64,000 bases of DNA from Planctomycetota bacterium (lineage in GTDB: Bacteria > Planctomycetota > B15-G4 > SIAN01): contig JAEUIC010000037.1 of assembly GCA_016795285.1 (NCBI GenBank), positions 1 to 64,000 of the forward strand, written 5' to 3'. How positions within the stretch are numbered: position 1 is the first letter of the stretch; each line of letters opens with the position of its first letter. Under the pieces are notes generated by a model that saw only the letters and a program-made list of their open reading frames with translations, had not been told where the DNA came from and searched no databases. Positions 50,564 through 58,517 of this stretch are shown here, in pieces. Made by a program: the position numbers and the translations under genes.

Positions 50564-53233
50564 ATGAGACACTTGGCCTGGACCTCGTGGAAGACGGCAG
50601 CGCTGCTCGCCGTCGTGACCAGCAGCTCGATCGCGCAGAGCGCGCCGGTGGCGAGCTCCTCGCCCGGCTCGGAATCGGTCGCGCCGATCGCCGAGCGCGC
50701 CTACCTCGGCGTCTTCGTCGAGGGCGCCGCGGATGCGGGCGGCTTGCAGCTCGCCGAGATCGTCGAGGGGAGCCCGGCCGCGAAGGCGGGCCTGCAAGCG
50801 GGCGACGTCATCGTCGCGCTCGGCGACACCACGATCGGCTCCGAAGAGGAGCTGCGCGCGGCGATCGCGGCGCTCGGCGTCGGCAGCAAGGTGAAGATCA
50901 CCTTCGTGCGCGACGGCGAGAAGCGGCGCACCAGCGCGCGCCTCGCGGCTGCGCCGGAAGAGATGGAGAGCGAGGAGAGCGACGAGGCGGACGCCGAAGT
51001 CGTCGAGCTGGTCGACGTCACGCAAGGCGAGCCGACGGCGACCATCGACCTCGAGGGGTTGAACGGACTGGTCGCGGTGGCGCCGTCCTCCGACTCCGGC
51101 TGGATGGGCGTGCAGTTGCAGCCGACCGACGAGGGCAAGGCGTCCGTCCTCGCCGTGATCGACGGCTCGCCGGCGCAGGCGGCTGGACTCGAGGCGGGCG
51201 ACGTCATCGAGCGCGTCGACGCCGACGAGGTCGAGAGCGTCGAGGGGCTCGTCGGGCTGGTGCAGAGCCGCAAGGCGGGCGACGTCGTCAAGCTGCGCGT
51301 GCGGCGCGGCGACAAGGTGCTGAAGCCGAAGGTCACCCTCGGCCAGCGCGCCGCGAACCTCGAGCTGCCCGGCATGGGCGGCGGGATGGGCGGCGCGATG
51401 GCGCCGCTCAAGGTCGACGTCGCGCCGGCGCCCGAGCCGCCGAGCCCGCCCGACACGGCGGGAGCGGCGCCGCCGGGCCGCGTCCGCGCCCGGCTCGCGC
51501 AAGCGCGCGACGCCCAGGTGCGTGCACAGGCCCAGGCGAAGGCCGCGGCCGAGCAGGCCGAGCAGGCGGCGCAGCACGCCGCGAAGGCGGCGAAGCAGGC
51601 GCAGCAGGTCGATCTGCAGCAGACGATCGCCGACCTGAAGCGCCAGGTCGACGAGTGGCGCCGCCGTTGCGAGCAGCAGGAGCGGGCGCTGCAGCGCGTC
51701 CGTGAGGCGCTCGGGAACGCAGGCGGCGGCGGTGGTAGCGGCGGTGGCAACGGCCGCGAGCCGTCGATCGATGGCGGCGCTGCTTGGAGCGGCGGGCTCT
51801 CGCTGCTCGCGCCGGCGACGACCGCGGACGGCGAGGCGTCCACCACGTGGGCGATGGCGCCGCTCGAGGCCGGCCAGTACGTCGTGAGCAGCGGCGACGG
51901 CAACTCGTTCACGCTGATGCCGGCGACGATCGCCGCCGATGGCGACGACGCGGCGGGCACGGTCGAGACGATCACGCTCGACGGCCAGAACCTGACGCTC
52001 CACCTCGGCGGCGAGGGGCAGCCGGCGCAATGGCTCACGGTCGATGGCGCCACGCTGACCTTGAACGGCGCGGGCGAGTGCACCGCTTCGGGCGGCGAGA
52101 GCTGCACGGTCATGGGCGCGAGCGGCGAGAGCTGCACCGGCATGGGCGCGAGCGACGAATGCTGCGCGACCGGCGCAAGTGCGGCGACGGCCGAGTGCGC
52201 CGCCACCGCCGAGTGCTGCGAGGCGGCGCAGGACGGCCCGAACTCCGTCACCGTCTTCGGTGGCATGGGAGACGACGGCAGCGTCCAGCAGTTCGTGCTC
52301 GACAGCGACGGCGGCGCGGTTGGTGAGTACGCGTTCGTGGTCGATGGCGGCGAATTCGAGGGCGCTGCCGACGGCAACGTCCTCGTCAAGCTCGGCGACG
52401 GTCACCAGCTCGAGATCGTGAAGGCGCATGCCCACGGCGGCGACGGGCAGGGCCCGCACGGCGCCACGATCGTCGTCCGCAAGGGGGACGGCGGCGAGTG
52501 GGTCACGACGCCGTCGGTGAAGGGGCGGAAGATCGCCGTGCAGCCGAACGCTCATCCGCACGGCGCGATCCGCTTCGAAGGAACGCCGGCCCCGCACGAG
52601 GACCACGCGCCCCAGAAGGTGCGCAAGGGGCAGCGGATCGAGCTGAAGCAGGACCAGGTGATCGCGCCGAAGAAGGCGGTCGCCGGGAAGCGGGTCGTCG
52701 TCGGAACGAAGTTGCCGGCCGCCCACGCGGGCGAGCGGCTCGCCGATGGCCGCTGCAGCGACTGCCAGGCGCCGTGCTGCCAGCAGGGCGGCGACGAGCG
52801 GCCGGCCGAGTTCGGGCGTGGCGGCGGGCTCGCGAGTCGCGCGCCGGCTGCGCTCCGGTGGCGGATCGCGCCGCCGGCGCCGCACGCCGCTCCGGGGCTG
52901 CGGTGGCGGATGCTCCAGTCGGGCCGGGCGCCGGGCGCTTGGTCGACCGAGCCGCAGCAGGGCGCTCCGGCGAAGTTCCGCGTGCGTGGCGTGAAGGCGC
53001 CGGCGGCTCACCCGGGCACCTTCGAGCTGCGGATGGCGCCGGCCGTCCTCGGCGAGGACGAGGGGGCGCTGCAGTTCGAGCTGCCCTGCGAGATCGAGTG
53101 CACGGTCGAAGGGGAGTGCCCCATGGCCGGCGAGGAGTGCGTGATCGAGTGCGACGTCGACGGTGACGTCCAGTGCGAGGTGCAGTGCGACGTGCAGTGC
53201 GACACCGACTGCGACGACGACGGCGGGAAGTGA
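50564..53233 (+). CDS. Exported two-PDZ protein with coiled coil and Cys-rich acidic tail
   Basis: About 889 residues. A GAGGAAACAGC ribosome site precedes the ATG; a signal peptide ends near SSIAQS. PDZ1 is at about 47-128 (LGVF..GSPAAKAGLQAGDVI) and PDZ2 at about 180-275 (GVQLQP..GSPAQAAGLEAGDVIE). An Ala-rich coiled coil lies at about 309-385 and a Gly-rich linker follows. A block with many Cys lies at 503-558 (ESCTVMGASGESCTGMG), a His patch (HAHGGDGQGPHG) near 625, CSDCQAPCC near 735, and the last 50 residues repeat C-x3-C with Glu and Asp (CEIEC, CVIEC, CEVQCDVQCDTDC). No protease domain is attached. It may bind metal or form disulfide-linked assemblies; the role is unknown. Confidence 0.87.
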   Translation: MRHLAWTSWKTAALLAVVTSSSIAQSAPVASSSPGSESVAPIAERAYLGVFVEGAADAGGLQLAEIVEGSPAAKAGLQAGDVIVALGDTTIGSEEELRAAIAALGVGSKVKITFVRDGEKRRTSARLAAAPEEMESEESDEADAEVVELVDVTQGEPTATIDLEGLNGLVAVAPSSDSGWMGVQLQPTDEGKASVLAVIDGSPAQAAGLEAGDVIERVDADEVESVEGLVGLVQSRKAGDVVKLRVRRGDKVLKPKVTLGQRAANLELPGMGGGMGGAMAPLKVDVAPAPEPPSPPDTAGAAPPGRVRARLAQARDAQVRAQAQAKAAAEQAEQAAQHAAKAAKQAQQVDLQQTIADLKRQVDEWRRRCEQQERALQRVREALGNAGGGGGSGGGNGREPSIDGGAAWSGGLSLLAPATTADGEASTTWAMAPLEAGQYVVSSGDGNSFTLMPATIAADGDDAAGTVETITLDGQNLTLHLGGEGQPAQWLTVDGATLTLNGAGECTASGGESCTVMGASGESCTGMGASDECCATGASAATAECAATAECCEAAQDGPNSVTVFGGMGDDGSVQQFVLDSDGGAVGEYAFVVDGGEFEGAADGNVLVKLGDGHQLEIVKAHAHGGDGQGPHGATIVVRKGDGGEWVTTPSVKGRKIAVQPNAHPHGAIRFEGTPAPHEDHAPQKVRKGQRIELKQDQVIAPKKAVAGKRVVVGTKLPAAHAGERLADGRCSDCQAPCCQQGGDERPAEFGRGGGLASRAPAALRWRIAPPAPHAAPGLRWRMLQSGRAPGAWSTEPQQGAPAKFRVRGVKAPAAHPGTFELRMAPAVLGEDEGALQFELPCEIECTVEGECPMAGEECVIECDVDGDVQCEVQCDVQCDTDCDDDGGK

Positions 53234-53274
53234 GTCCCTGACCGGAGTCGATCCGATCCAAGCGAATCGATGAC

Positions 53275-53309
53275 GCGGCGCCGGAGGGCTTCGAGCTCTC
53301 CGGCGCCGC
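53275..53309. terminator. 12-bp GC hairpin between convergent genes
   Basis: GCGGCGCCGGAG and CTCCGGCGCCGC pair perfectly around an 11-base loop, between the PDZ gene (stop 53233) and purB (stop 53321). No T run follows on either strand. Probably a bidirectional terminator. Confidence 0.65.
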
Positions 53310-53320
53310 CTTCGTTCCGG

Positions 53321-54787
53321 TCAGACCGCGAGGTCCTCGAGGCGCCCCCCCGCCTTGCCGCGCCATGGCGCCAGCGCCGGCTCGACCTGCTCGGCGAGGA
53401 ACTCGTCGACCTGCTCCGGCGCCCGCCCCACCAGCCCGCCCCCCGCCGCGATCTCCGGCAGCTGCGCCGCGACGTTCGCGAAGGCGCGATCGGCGGCGAG
53501 CCGCGCGAAGAGGTCGTTGTCGGGCGCGCCCCCCTTCATCCGCTCGGCGGCGGCGCGCGCGTGGATGCGGATCTGCTCGTGCAGCAGCTGGCGATCGCCG
53601 CCCGCCTGCACCGCCCGCATGAGGATCTCCTCGGTCGCCATGAAGGGCAGCTCGCGCCGCAGGTGGGCGGCGATGCGCGCCTCGTTGACGATGATCCCCT
53701 TCCAGATGCTGTGGTCGATGCGCAGCACGGCGTCGGCCGCGAGGAACGCCTCGGCCAGCACGACGCGGCGGTTGGCCGAGTCGTCGAGCGTCCGCTCGAG
53801 CCACTGCTGCCCCGCCGTCTCGGCGGCGTTGGCCGGCAAGTGGATCAGCACGCGCGCCAGGGAGACCATCCGCTCGGCGCGCATCGGGTTCCTCTTGTAC
53901 GCCATCGCCGAGCTGCCGATCTGCTTCTCCTCGAACGGCTCCTCGATCTCCTGCTCATGGGCGAGCAGGCGCAGGTCGTTGCCGCACTTCGCCACCGACT
54001 GGCCGATCCCCGACAGCGCCGCGACGACCTTGAAGTCGAGCTTGCGCGGGTAGGTCTGGCCGCAGACCGCCACCGTCGTCGTGAAGCCGAGGCGCTGCGC
54101 GAAACGGCGATCGAGCTCCTTCACCTTGGCGTGGTCGCCGCGGAAGAGCGTCAGGAACGACGCCTGCGTGCCGGTGGTGCCCTTCAGGCCGCGCGCCGGC
54201 AGCTCGGCGATCAGGCGGTTCAGCTCGCCGAGGTCGTGGAGGAGGTCCTGCAGCCAGAGGCAAGCGCGCTTGCCGACGGTGGTCGGTTGCGCCGGCTGGA
54301 AGTGGGTGTAGCCGAGCGTCGCGATGGCGCGCGTCCGGCGCGCGAAGGCGGCGAGCCGCTCCATCACCTGCACCAGCGAGTCGCGCAGGAGGTGGAGCGC
54401 CCGCTTCATCACCACGAGGTCGGCGTTGTCGGTGATCGTGCACGACGTCGCGCCGAGGTGGAGGAACGGCTTCGCCGGCGGGTGGAGCTCGGCGAAGGCG
54501 TGGAGGTGGGCCATCACGTCGTGGCGCAGCTCCTTCTCGAGCTCCGCCGCGCGCGCGAGGTCGATCTCGTCGATCCGCTGCTCGAGCGCGTCGATCGCCG
54601 CCGCGGGCAGCTCGAGGCCGAGTTCGCGCTGCGTGCGCGCCAGCGCGATCCAGATCTCGCGCCAGAGGCGCGCGCGCGCCCGCTCGGAGAAGAGCTCCTG
54701 CATCGCGCGGCTCGTGTAGCGCGAGGAGAGCGGACTCCTCCACAGCGCGCCCGTCGCGTCGCCCTTGCCTTCCTCGCTGCCGCCCAT
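53321..54787 (-). CDS. purB: Adenylosuccinate lyase
   Basis: About 488 residues. The fumarase/aspartase-superfamily signature is GSSAMAYKRNPMRAE, with the mobile-loop catalytic Ser. LGATSCTITDNADL and TLGYTHFQPAQPTTVGKR hold the substrate-binding His residues. It cleaves SAICAR and adenylosuccinate in purine synthesis. The start chosen is the ATG at 54787, with GAGG six bases upstream; an in-frame ATG at 54793 is two codons earlier. The C-terminal 90 residues fit the usual helical domain of this subgroup. It is the last gene of a minus-strand cluster that includes nadC and comEA-like genes. Confidence 0.94.
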   Translation of the reverse strand: MGGSEEGKGDATGALWRSPLSSRYTSRAMQELFSERARARLWREIWIALARTQRELGLELPAAAIDALEQRIDEIDLARAAELEKELRHDVMAHLHAFAELHPPAKPFLHLGATSCTITDNADLVVMKRALHLLRDSLVQVMERLAAFARRTRAIATLGYTHFQPAQPTTVGKRACLWLQDLLHDLGELNRLIAELPARGLKGTTGTQASFLTLFRGDHAKVKELDRRFAQRLGFTTTVAVCGQTYPRKLDFKVVAALSGIGQSVAKCGNDLRLLAHEQEIEEPFEEKQIGSSAMAYKRNPMRAERMVSLARVLIHLPANAAETAGQQWLERTLDDSANRRVVLAEAFLAADAVLRIDHSIWKGIIVNEARIAAHLRRELPFMATEEILMRAVQAGGDRQLLHEQIRIHARAAAERMKGGAPDNDLFARLAADRAFANVAAQLPEIAAGGGLVGRAPEQVDEFLAEQVEPALAPWRGKAGGRLEDLAV

Positions 54788-54855
54788 CGCCATCCTCTCC
54801 GTGATGCCGCACGCCACCCGCTCGCTCGCCGCCGATCGCCGGCGAGCGGGGCGCC

Positions 54856-55365
54856 TCAGCGCAGCGGACCCCAGGTGCGCGCCGCATTCAGCGCCGCCGC
54901 ACACAGGCCGATCGAAAGGAACCGCACCACCGCCGGCCGCAGTCTTCCCGGCCCGCGCACGCCCCACCAGAGGCTCAACGCCGCAAGCGCGCCGAGCAGG
55001 TCGACGCAGACGTCGAACGCGTCGGGCTGCCGACCGGGCGTCCACGACTGGTGCCACTCGTCGACGATGCCGTAGGTCCCGGTCAGCACCAGCACGCCGA
55101 GCAGCGCATCGCGCGACCACCCCCCCGCACGCCGGCACGCTTCCGCCAGCAGCAGCGCGAGGCCGCCGAAGAGGAAGAAGTGGAGCGAGTTCGAGAGGAA
55201 GCCCCAGAAGGGGCTGCCGCCGCCCGGGAAGCTCTGCGAGGAGAGCCACCAGATCCAGCCGCCGTGGGCGAGGGCGAGGAGGGCCGCGGCGACGCGCAGC
55301 CCGCGCTCGGCGGCCGCCGTCGTCGGCGACCGCCGCGGGTCAGCGGCGCTTGACGAGCCAGACAC
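54856..55365 (-). CDS. VanZ-like membrane protein
   Basis: About 169 residues from a GTG at 55365. Four hydrophobic spans are visible. The motif SNSLHFFLFGGLALLLAEA followed by GIVDEWHQSWTPGRQPDAFDVCVDLLGA matches the VanZ family, whose DEWHQ...R..D..D pattern is diagnostic. The function of VanZ proteins is poorly known (teicoplanin resistance in one case; membrane or envelope roles elsewhere). It overlaps the ATPase-like anti-sigma gene by 26 bases, so both belong to one transcript. Confidence 0.87.
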   Translation of the reverse strand: MSGSSSAADPRRSPTTAAAERGLRVAAALLALAHGGWIWWLSSQSFPGGGSPFWGFLSNSLHFFLFGGLALLLAEACRRAGGWSRDALLGVLVLTGTYGIVDEWHQSWTPGRQPDAFDVCVDLLGALAALSLWWGVRGPGRLRPAVVRFLSIGLCAAALNAARTWGPLR

Positions 55366-55795
55366 GCGTGCCGCCCCCTTCGCGCGCGTCGAAGCGCACC
55401 TCGTCCATCGTGGCGTGGATCAGGAAGAGGCCGCGCCCCGACTCCGCATCGTCGTCCGGCAGCGCCGCTGCCTCGCGCTCGTGCCCGGCGCGCCGCCGGA
55501 ACGTCCCGCGATCGAGCACCTCGAAGGCGACCCGATCGTCGTGGATCGCCACCTTCAGCTCGACCGCCTGCTGGGTCGCCGCCGCGCCGCCGTGGAAGCA
55601 GGCGTTCATCACCACCTCGTCGAGACCGAGCAGCACCGCTTCGACCTTCGCCTCGCCGAAGCCGTGGTCGACCAGCAGCGTGCGGATCTGCCCGCGCACG
55701 AGCCGCACCGCCTCCTCGACCGGACCGATCCGGAAGTCGATGGCCAGCAACGGTGGCGGCGCAGGTGGCGAGGAGGGCGAGTCGGACGGGTCCAC
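55340..55795 (-). CDS. RsbW-like anti-sigma / HATPase_c_2 protein
   Basis: About 151 residues from a GTG at 55795. A Pro/Ser-rich N-terminus is followed by a GHKL ATPase domain of the RsbW/SpoIIAB type: VEAVLLGLDEVVMNACFHGG (N box), VLDRGTF (G1), and ESGRGLFLIHATMDEVRFD (G2), then TRVWLVKRR. It probably binds or phosphorylates an anti-sigma-factor antagonist in a partner-switch pathway. No partner gene (STAS or sigma factor) is adjacent, so the pathway is incomplete here. The start is uncertain; a TTG (LLAIDF) about 20 residues later is possible. Confidence 0.83.
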   Translation of the reverse strand: MDPSDSPSSPPAPPPLLAIDFRIGPVEEAVRLVRGQIRTLLVDHGFGEAKVEAVLLGLDEVVMNACFHGGAAATQQAVELKVAIHDDRVAFEVLDRGTFRRRAGHEREAAALPDDDAESGRGLFLIHATMDEVRFDAREGGGTRVWLVKRR

Positions 55796-55887
55796 GCCGG
55801 GGGACGTTAGAGCCTCCCCGGGGGAGGGACAAGAAGCGCGCCGGGGCGCTGCCACGGCGACCACCCGGCCGCGCCGACCGCGCCGTC

Positions 55888-56781
55888 TCACCCGTCGAGG
55901 CCGGCGCCCGCGAAGACCAGCGAGAGATCGAGCGCCGGCGCCGAGTGGGTCAGCGCGCCGATCGAGAGGCGATCGACCCCCGCCTCGGCGTAGGCGCGCA
56001 CGTTGCCGAGGTGGAGCCCGCCCGACGCCTCGAGGCCGACCTGCGCCCGCGGGAAGCGCGAGCGGACCCGCGCCACCGCCGCCGCTACCTGCTCGGGCGT
56101 GAAGTTGTCGAGCAGCACGAGGTCGGCGCCCGCCTCGGCCGCGCGCACCGCTTCGTCGCCGTCGAAGACCTCGAGCTGCAGCTTCATGCCGGCCGGAGCC
56201 GCGCGGCGCGCCGTGGCGATCGCCTCTTCGAGCGGCCGGCGGCCGGCCGGCCACGGGCGCGTCCACGCGAGGTGGTTGCTCTTCAGCAGGACCTGATCCC
56301 ACAAGCCGTGGCGATGGTTGACGCCGCCGCCCGCCGCGACCGCCCGCTTGGCGAACCAGCGCAGCCCCGGCACCGTCTTGCGCGTGTCGAGGATCTCGGC
56401 GCCGGTGCCCGCGACTGCGGCGACGTAGCGCGCCGTCGCGGTGGCGATGCCGGAGAGGTGCTGCAGCAGGTTGAGCAGCGTCCGCTCGGCGGCGAGCAGC
56501 GCGCGCGCATCGCCCTGCAACGTGCCGACCGCCTGCCCCGGAACGACGCGCGTCCCGTCGGGAGCGGCCTCGGCGAGTCGCGCCTCGGGATCGAGGAGGC
56601 GCACGATCCGCAGCGCGAGATCGACGCCGCACAGCGCGCCCGGCGCCTTCGCGGTGAGGGTCGCCCGTGCCGGCGCGCCGGCCGGGACGAAGGCGTGCGC
56701 CGTGACGTCGCCCGAGCCGAGGTCCTCGGCGAGGAAGCGGCGCAACGTGGCGTCGAGATCGGCCGGCGGCGGGAGGCTCAT
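55888..56781 (-). CDS. nadC: Nicotinate-nucleotide pyrophosphorylase (carboxylating)
   Basis: About 297 residues. QAPRTase motifs: AEDLGSGDVT near 18-27, LNLLQHLSGIAT, ILDTRKTVPGLRWFAKRAVAAGGGVNHRHGLWDQVLLKSNH, LEVFDGDEAV, VLLDNFTPEQV and GLEASGGL. It makes nicotinate mononucleotide from quinolinate in NAD synthesis. Active-site Arg, Lys, Glu and Asp in those motifs are all present. The ATG at 56781 is chosen over an upstream in-frame ATG at 56841 because it matches the normal NadC length. nadA and nadB are not in the window. Confidence 0.95.
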   Translation of the reverse strand: MSLPPPADLDATLRRFLAEDLGSGDVTAHAFVPAGAPARATLTAKAPGALCGVDLALRIVRLLDPEARLAEAAPDGTRVVPGQAVGTLQGDARALLAAERTLLNLLQHLSGIATATARYVAAVAGTGAEILDTRKTVPGLRWFAKRAVAAGGGVNHRHGLWDQVLLKSNHLAWTRPWPAGRRPLEEAIATARRAAPAGMKLQLEVFDGDEAVRAAEAGADLVLLDNFTPEQVAAAVARVRSRFPRAQVGLEASGGLHLGNVRAYAEAGVDRLSIGALTHSAPALDLSLVFAGAGLDG

Positions 56782-56855
56782 CGGGAAGGGCTCATCGAGA
56801 GAGGCAGGGCGAAAGGGGCCGTTCGAAGCGGTGCAGCGCAAGTCGCGCCGCGCCT

Positions 56856-57212
56856 TCAGCGCGCGAACGAGACGAGCCCGTCGAGCGCCGTCGCCATGCG
56901 CGGTCCGAGGCCGTCGACGCGCGCCTGCAGGGCGGCGAAGTCGGCGAACGGACCGCCGGCGTCACGCGCGTCGAGGATGCGCCGCGCGAGCACCGGACCG
57001 ATGCCGGGCAGCCGCTCGAGCGCCGCAGCGTCGGCGCGATTCAACTCGACGATCGCCGCCGCTGCCACTGGCGAGTAGCGCGCGGCGACGATGGTCGCCT
57101 GCAGCTTGGCCAACGCGACGGCCGCCAGCAGCAGCCCGACCACGGCGAAGCCGACGCGGCCGCGCGACGGCGGCGAGCCGTGGCCCTCCTCCACCGCGCC
57201 CGGCGGGCTCAT
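56856..57212 (-). CDS. ComEA-like helix-hairpin-helix membrane protein
   Basis: About 118 residues. An N-terminal transmembrane segment (about 21-37) is followed by a helix-hairpin-helix: LNRADAAALERLPGIGPVLARRIL at 57-80, then a second half with LQARVDGLGPRMATALDGL. This is the ComEA DNA-receptor layout, outside the membrane, though such proteins have other uses. The ATG overlaps the upstream gene's stop (ATGA, 57209-57212). It may take part in DNA uptake with pilin-like fibres such as those encoded at 35602-38990; that link is inference. Confidence 0.88.
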   Translation of the reverse strand: MSPPGAVEEGHGSPPSRGRVGFAVVGLLLAAVALAKLQATIVAARYSPVAAAAIVELNRADAAALERLPGIGPVLARRILDARDAGGPFADFAALQARVDGLGPRMATALDGLVSFAR

Positions 57213-58195
57213 CGCGGCGCGGAGGTCGCCGCGCTACGCGGCAGCTGCGCCTGCTGGCGCGTCCGGATGAAGTAGAGCCGCACCACCTCGTCGATCACCG
57301 CGTGCAGCGCACCGCGATCGGCGAGCGGCCGCGCCGGCTCATCGCCTTCGCCGAGCAGCGCGACGAGCTGCCCCTCGTCGTAGTCGAGCGTGACGAGCGG
57401 CTGCTCGTGGTAGAGGAAGCGGGTCGCGCTGCCGACCGTCTCCTCCTCGATCGCGTCGCTGATCCGCGCCAGCTTGCGCTTCAGCTCGTCGACCAGCGCG
57501 TGGTCGATGGCGGGCGGCGCCGCGGAAGGCGCGAGCGGCTCGACCGGAGGCGCCGCGCGCGGCGCGGTGGCGCGGTGGCCGTTGCTCTTGCTGCCGTTCG
57601 CGACGCCATGGCCGTTGCCGTGTCCATTGCCATTGCCATTCGCGTGACCGTTGCCGTTGCCGTTGCCGTTTCCATGGGCGACGGTCGCGGCGACGCGGCG
57701 CTGCACGGTCGGCGAATCCGCCGCCGGAGGAGCGTCGCTCGACGACCCTCCTCCGGCACGGACCACCACCAGGCGGTGGCCGCCCCCGTCGGTGAGGAGC
57801 CGCGCTTCGACCAGCTCGATCGACGATCGCGCCAGCTCTTCGCGCGCGCCCATCAGCACATCGGAGAAGCGCGACGCGACGAGCACCACGCGCGGCTGCT
57901 CGAACGTCACGCCTGCCCGCTGGAACAGTCGCTCCAGCAAGCTCCGCATCCGACGCACTTCCGAGACGACGCACCATGCGCGGCCGAGCAGGGCCGTCTC
58001 TCCACCGCTCCCCTCCCCGAGAGCGATGACGAGGCGCGCGCCAGCGTCCTGCAACCACAAGTCGACGTAGAGCTCCGGGGTGAGCCGGAACCCTGCATCG
58101 AGCAGGCGCATGCCTCGCTCGAGTTCTTGCGGCCCCTCCGCGAGCGCCCGCATCACGGCGGACATCTCGCGGTCCTGCGTCTCGGCTTGGAGCAT
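57209..58195 (-). CDS. Unknown protein with Asn/His-Gly linker
   Basis: About 328 residues. The start at 58195 has a G-rich ribosome site and follows a TTGTGG-16-TACAAT promoter. Residues about 35-150 alternate strands and helices (YVDLWLQDAGARLVIALGEGSG, PRVVLVASRFSD, RLVVVRAGGG), loosely recalling a PD-(D/E)XK nuclease core without its catalytic Lys. A repeat of NG and HG pairs (about 175-207) makes a flexible linker. A helical C-terminal domain follows (DELKRKLARISDAIEEE; ALHAVIDEVVRLYFIR). No family is recognised. It is co-translated with the ComEA-like gene. Confidence 0.75.
   Translation of the reverse strand: MLQAETQDREMSAVMRALAEGPQELERGMRLLDAGFRLTPELYVDLWLQDAGARLVIALGEGSGGETALLGRAWCVVSEVRRMRSLLERLFQRAGVTFEQPRVVLVASRFSDVLMGAREELARSSIELVEARLLTDGGGHRLVVVRAGGGSSSDAPPAADSPTVQRRVAATVAHGNGNGNGNGHANGNGNGHGNGHGVANGSKSNGHRATAPRAAPPVEPLAPSAAPPAIDHALVDELKRKLARISDAIEEETVGSATRFLYHEQPLVTLDYDEGQLVALLGEGDEPARPLADRGALHAVIDEVVRLYFIRTRQQAQLPRSAATSAPR
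57609..57677. repeat. Hexamer-based microsatellite (Asn-Gly/His-Gly codons)
   Basis: Repeats of the form GGCAACGG (minus strand) encode NG/HG pairs in the unknown protein. Slippage in multiples of 6 would keep the frame. Similar codons occur in the kamA 3' end (42360-42395). Confidence 0.7.
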
Positions 58196-58286
58196 CTGCG
58201 CCCCCTCCCCCGCCAGGACGACACCGCGGCGGATTTGCGATTGCACTTCCGCCGCACATTCACCGCCCATTCGCTGGACGCGGCAG

Positions 58287-58314
58287 ATTGTACGCTTGGG
58301 AGGGCCCACCACAA
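58287..58314 (-). promoter_or_regulatory. Sigma-70-like promoter TTGTGG-16-TACAAT
   Basis: On the minus strand TTGTGG (58314-58309) lies 16 bases before TACAAT (58292-58287), 91 bases upstream of the unknown/comEA gene. It is the best -35/-10 pair noticed in the window. Confidence 0.5.
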
Positions 58315-58414
58315 TCCCTCGTACTACAGAGTCTCCCTACCACGACCGCTGCACGGTCCCCGCATTCGACCGAGCTGTTTCCGAGCCGCCGCGACCGACG
58401 GCGTGCCGACGCCC

Positions 58415-58420
58415 TAAGCT
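58415..58420 (+). promoter_or_regulatory. Possible -10 element (TAAGCT) upstream of the esterase operon
   Basis: CCCTAAGCTCCCGCGCC lies 97 bases before the esterase start and closely resembles the TAAAGT site at 31162. Confidence 0.35.
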
Positions 58421-58517
58421 CCCGCGCCATTGCGCTCCTCCGGTCCGCGGAGTCCCCGATGCCGCCCTGTCCGCCCGCCGCCCTGACGACACTCGCCGCC
58501 CGCGGTGACGCCGCGCG

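Larger units (their letters stand above)
58196..58517. other. 322-base divergent intergenic region
   Basis: No gene is seen. It holds the minus-strand promoter at 58287-58314 and a -10-like TAAGCT (58415-58420) facing the esterase gene. The remainder is GC-rich and shows no other structure. Confidence 0.5.
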
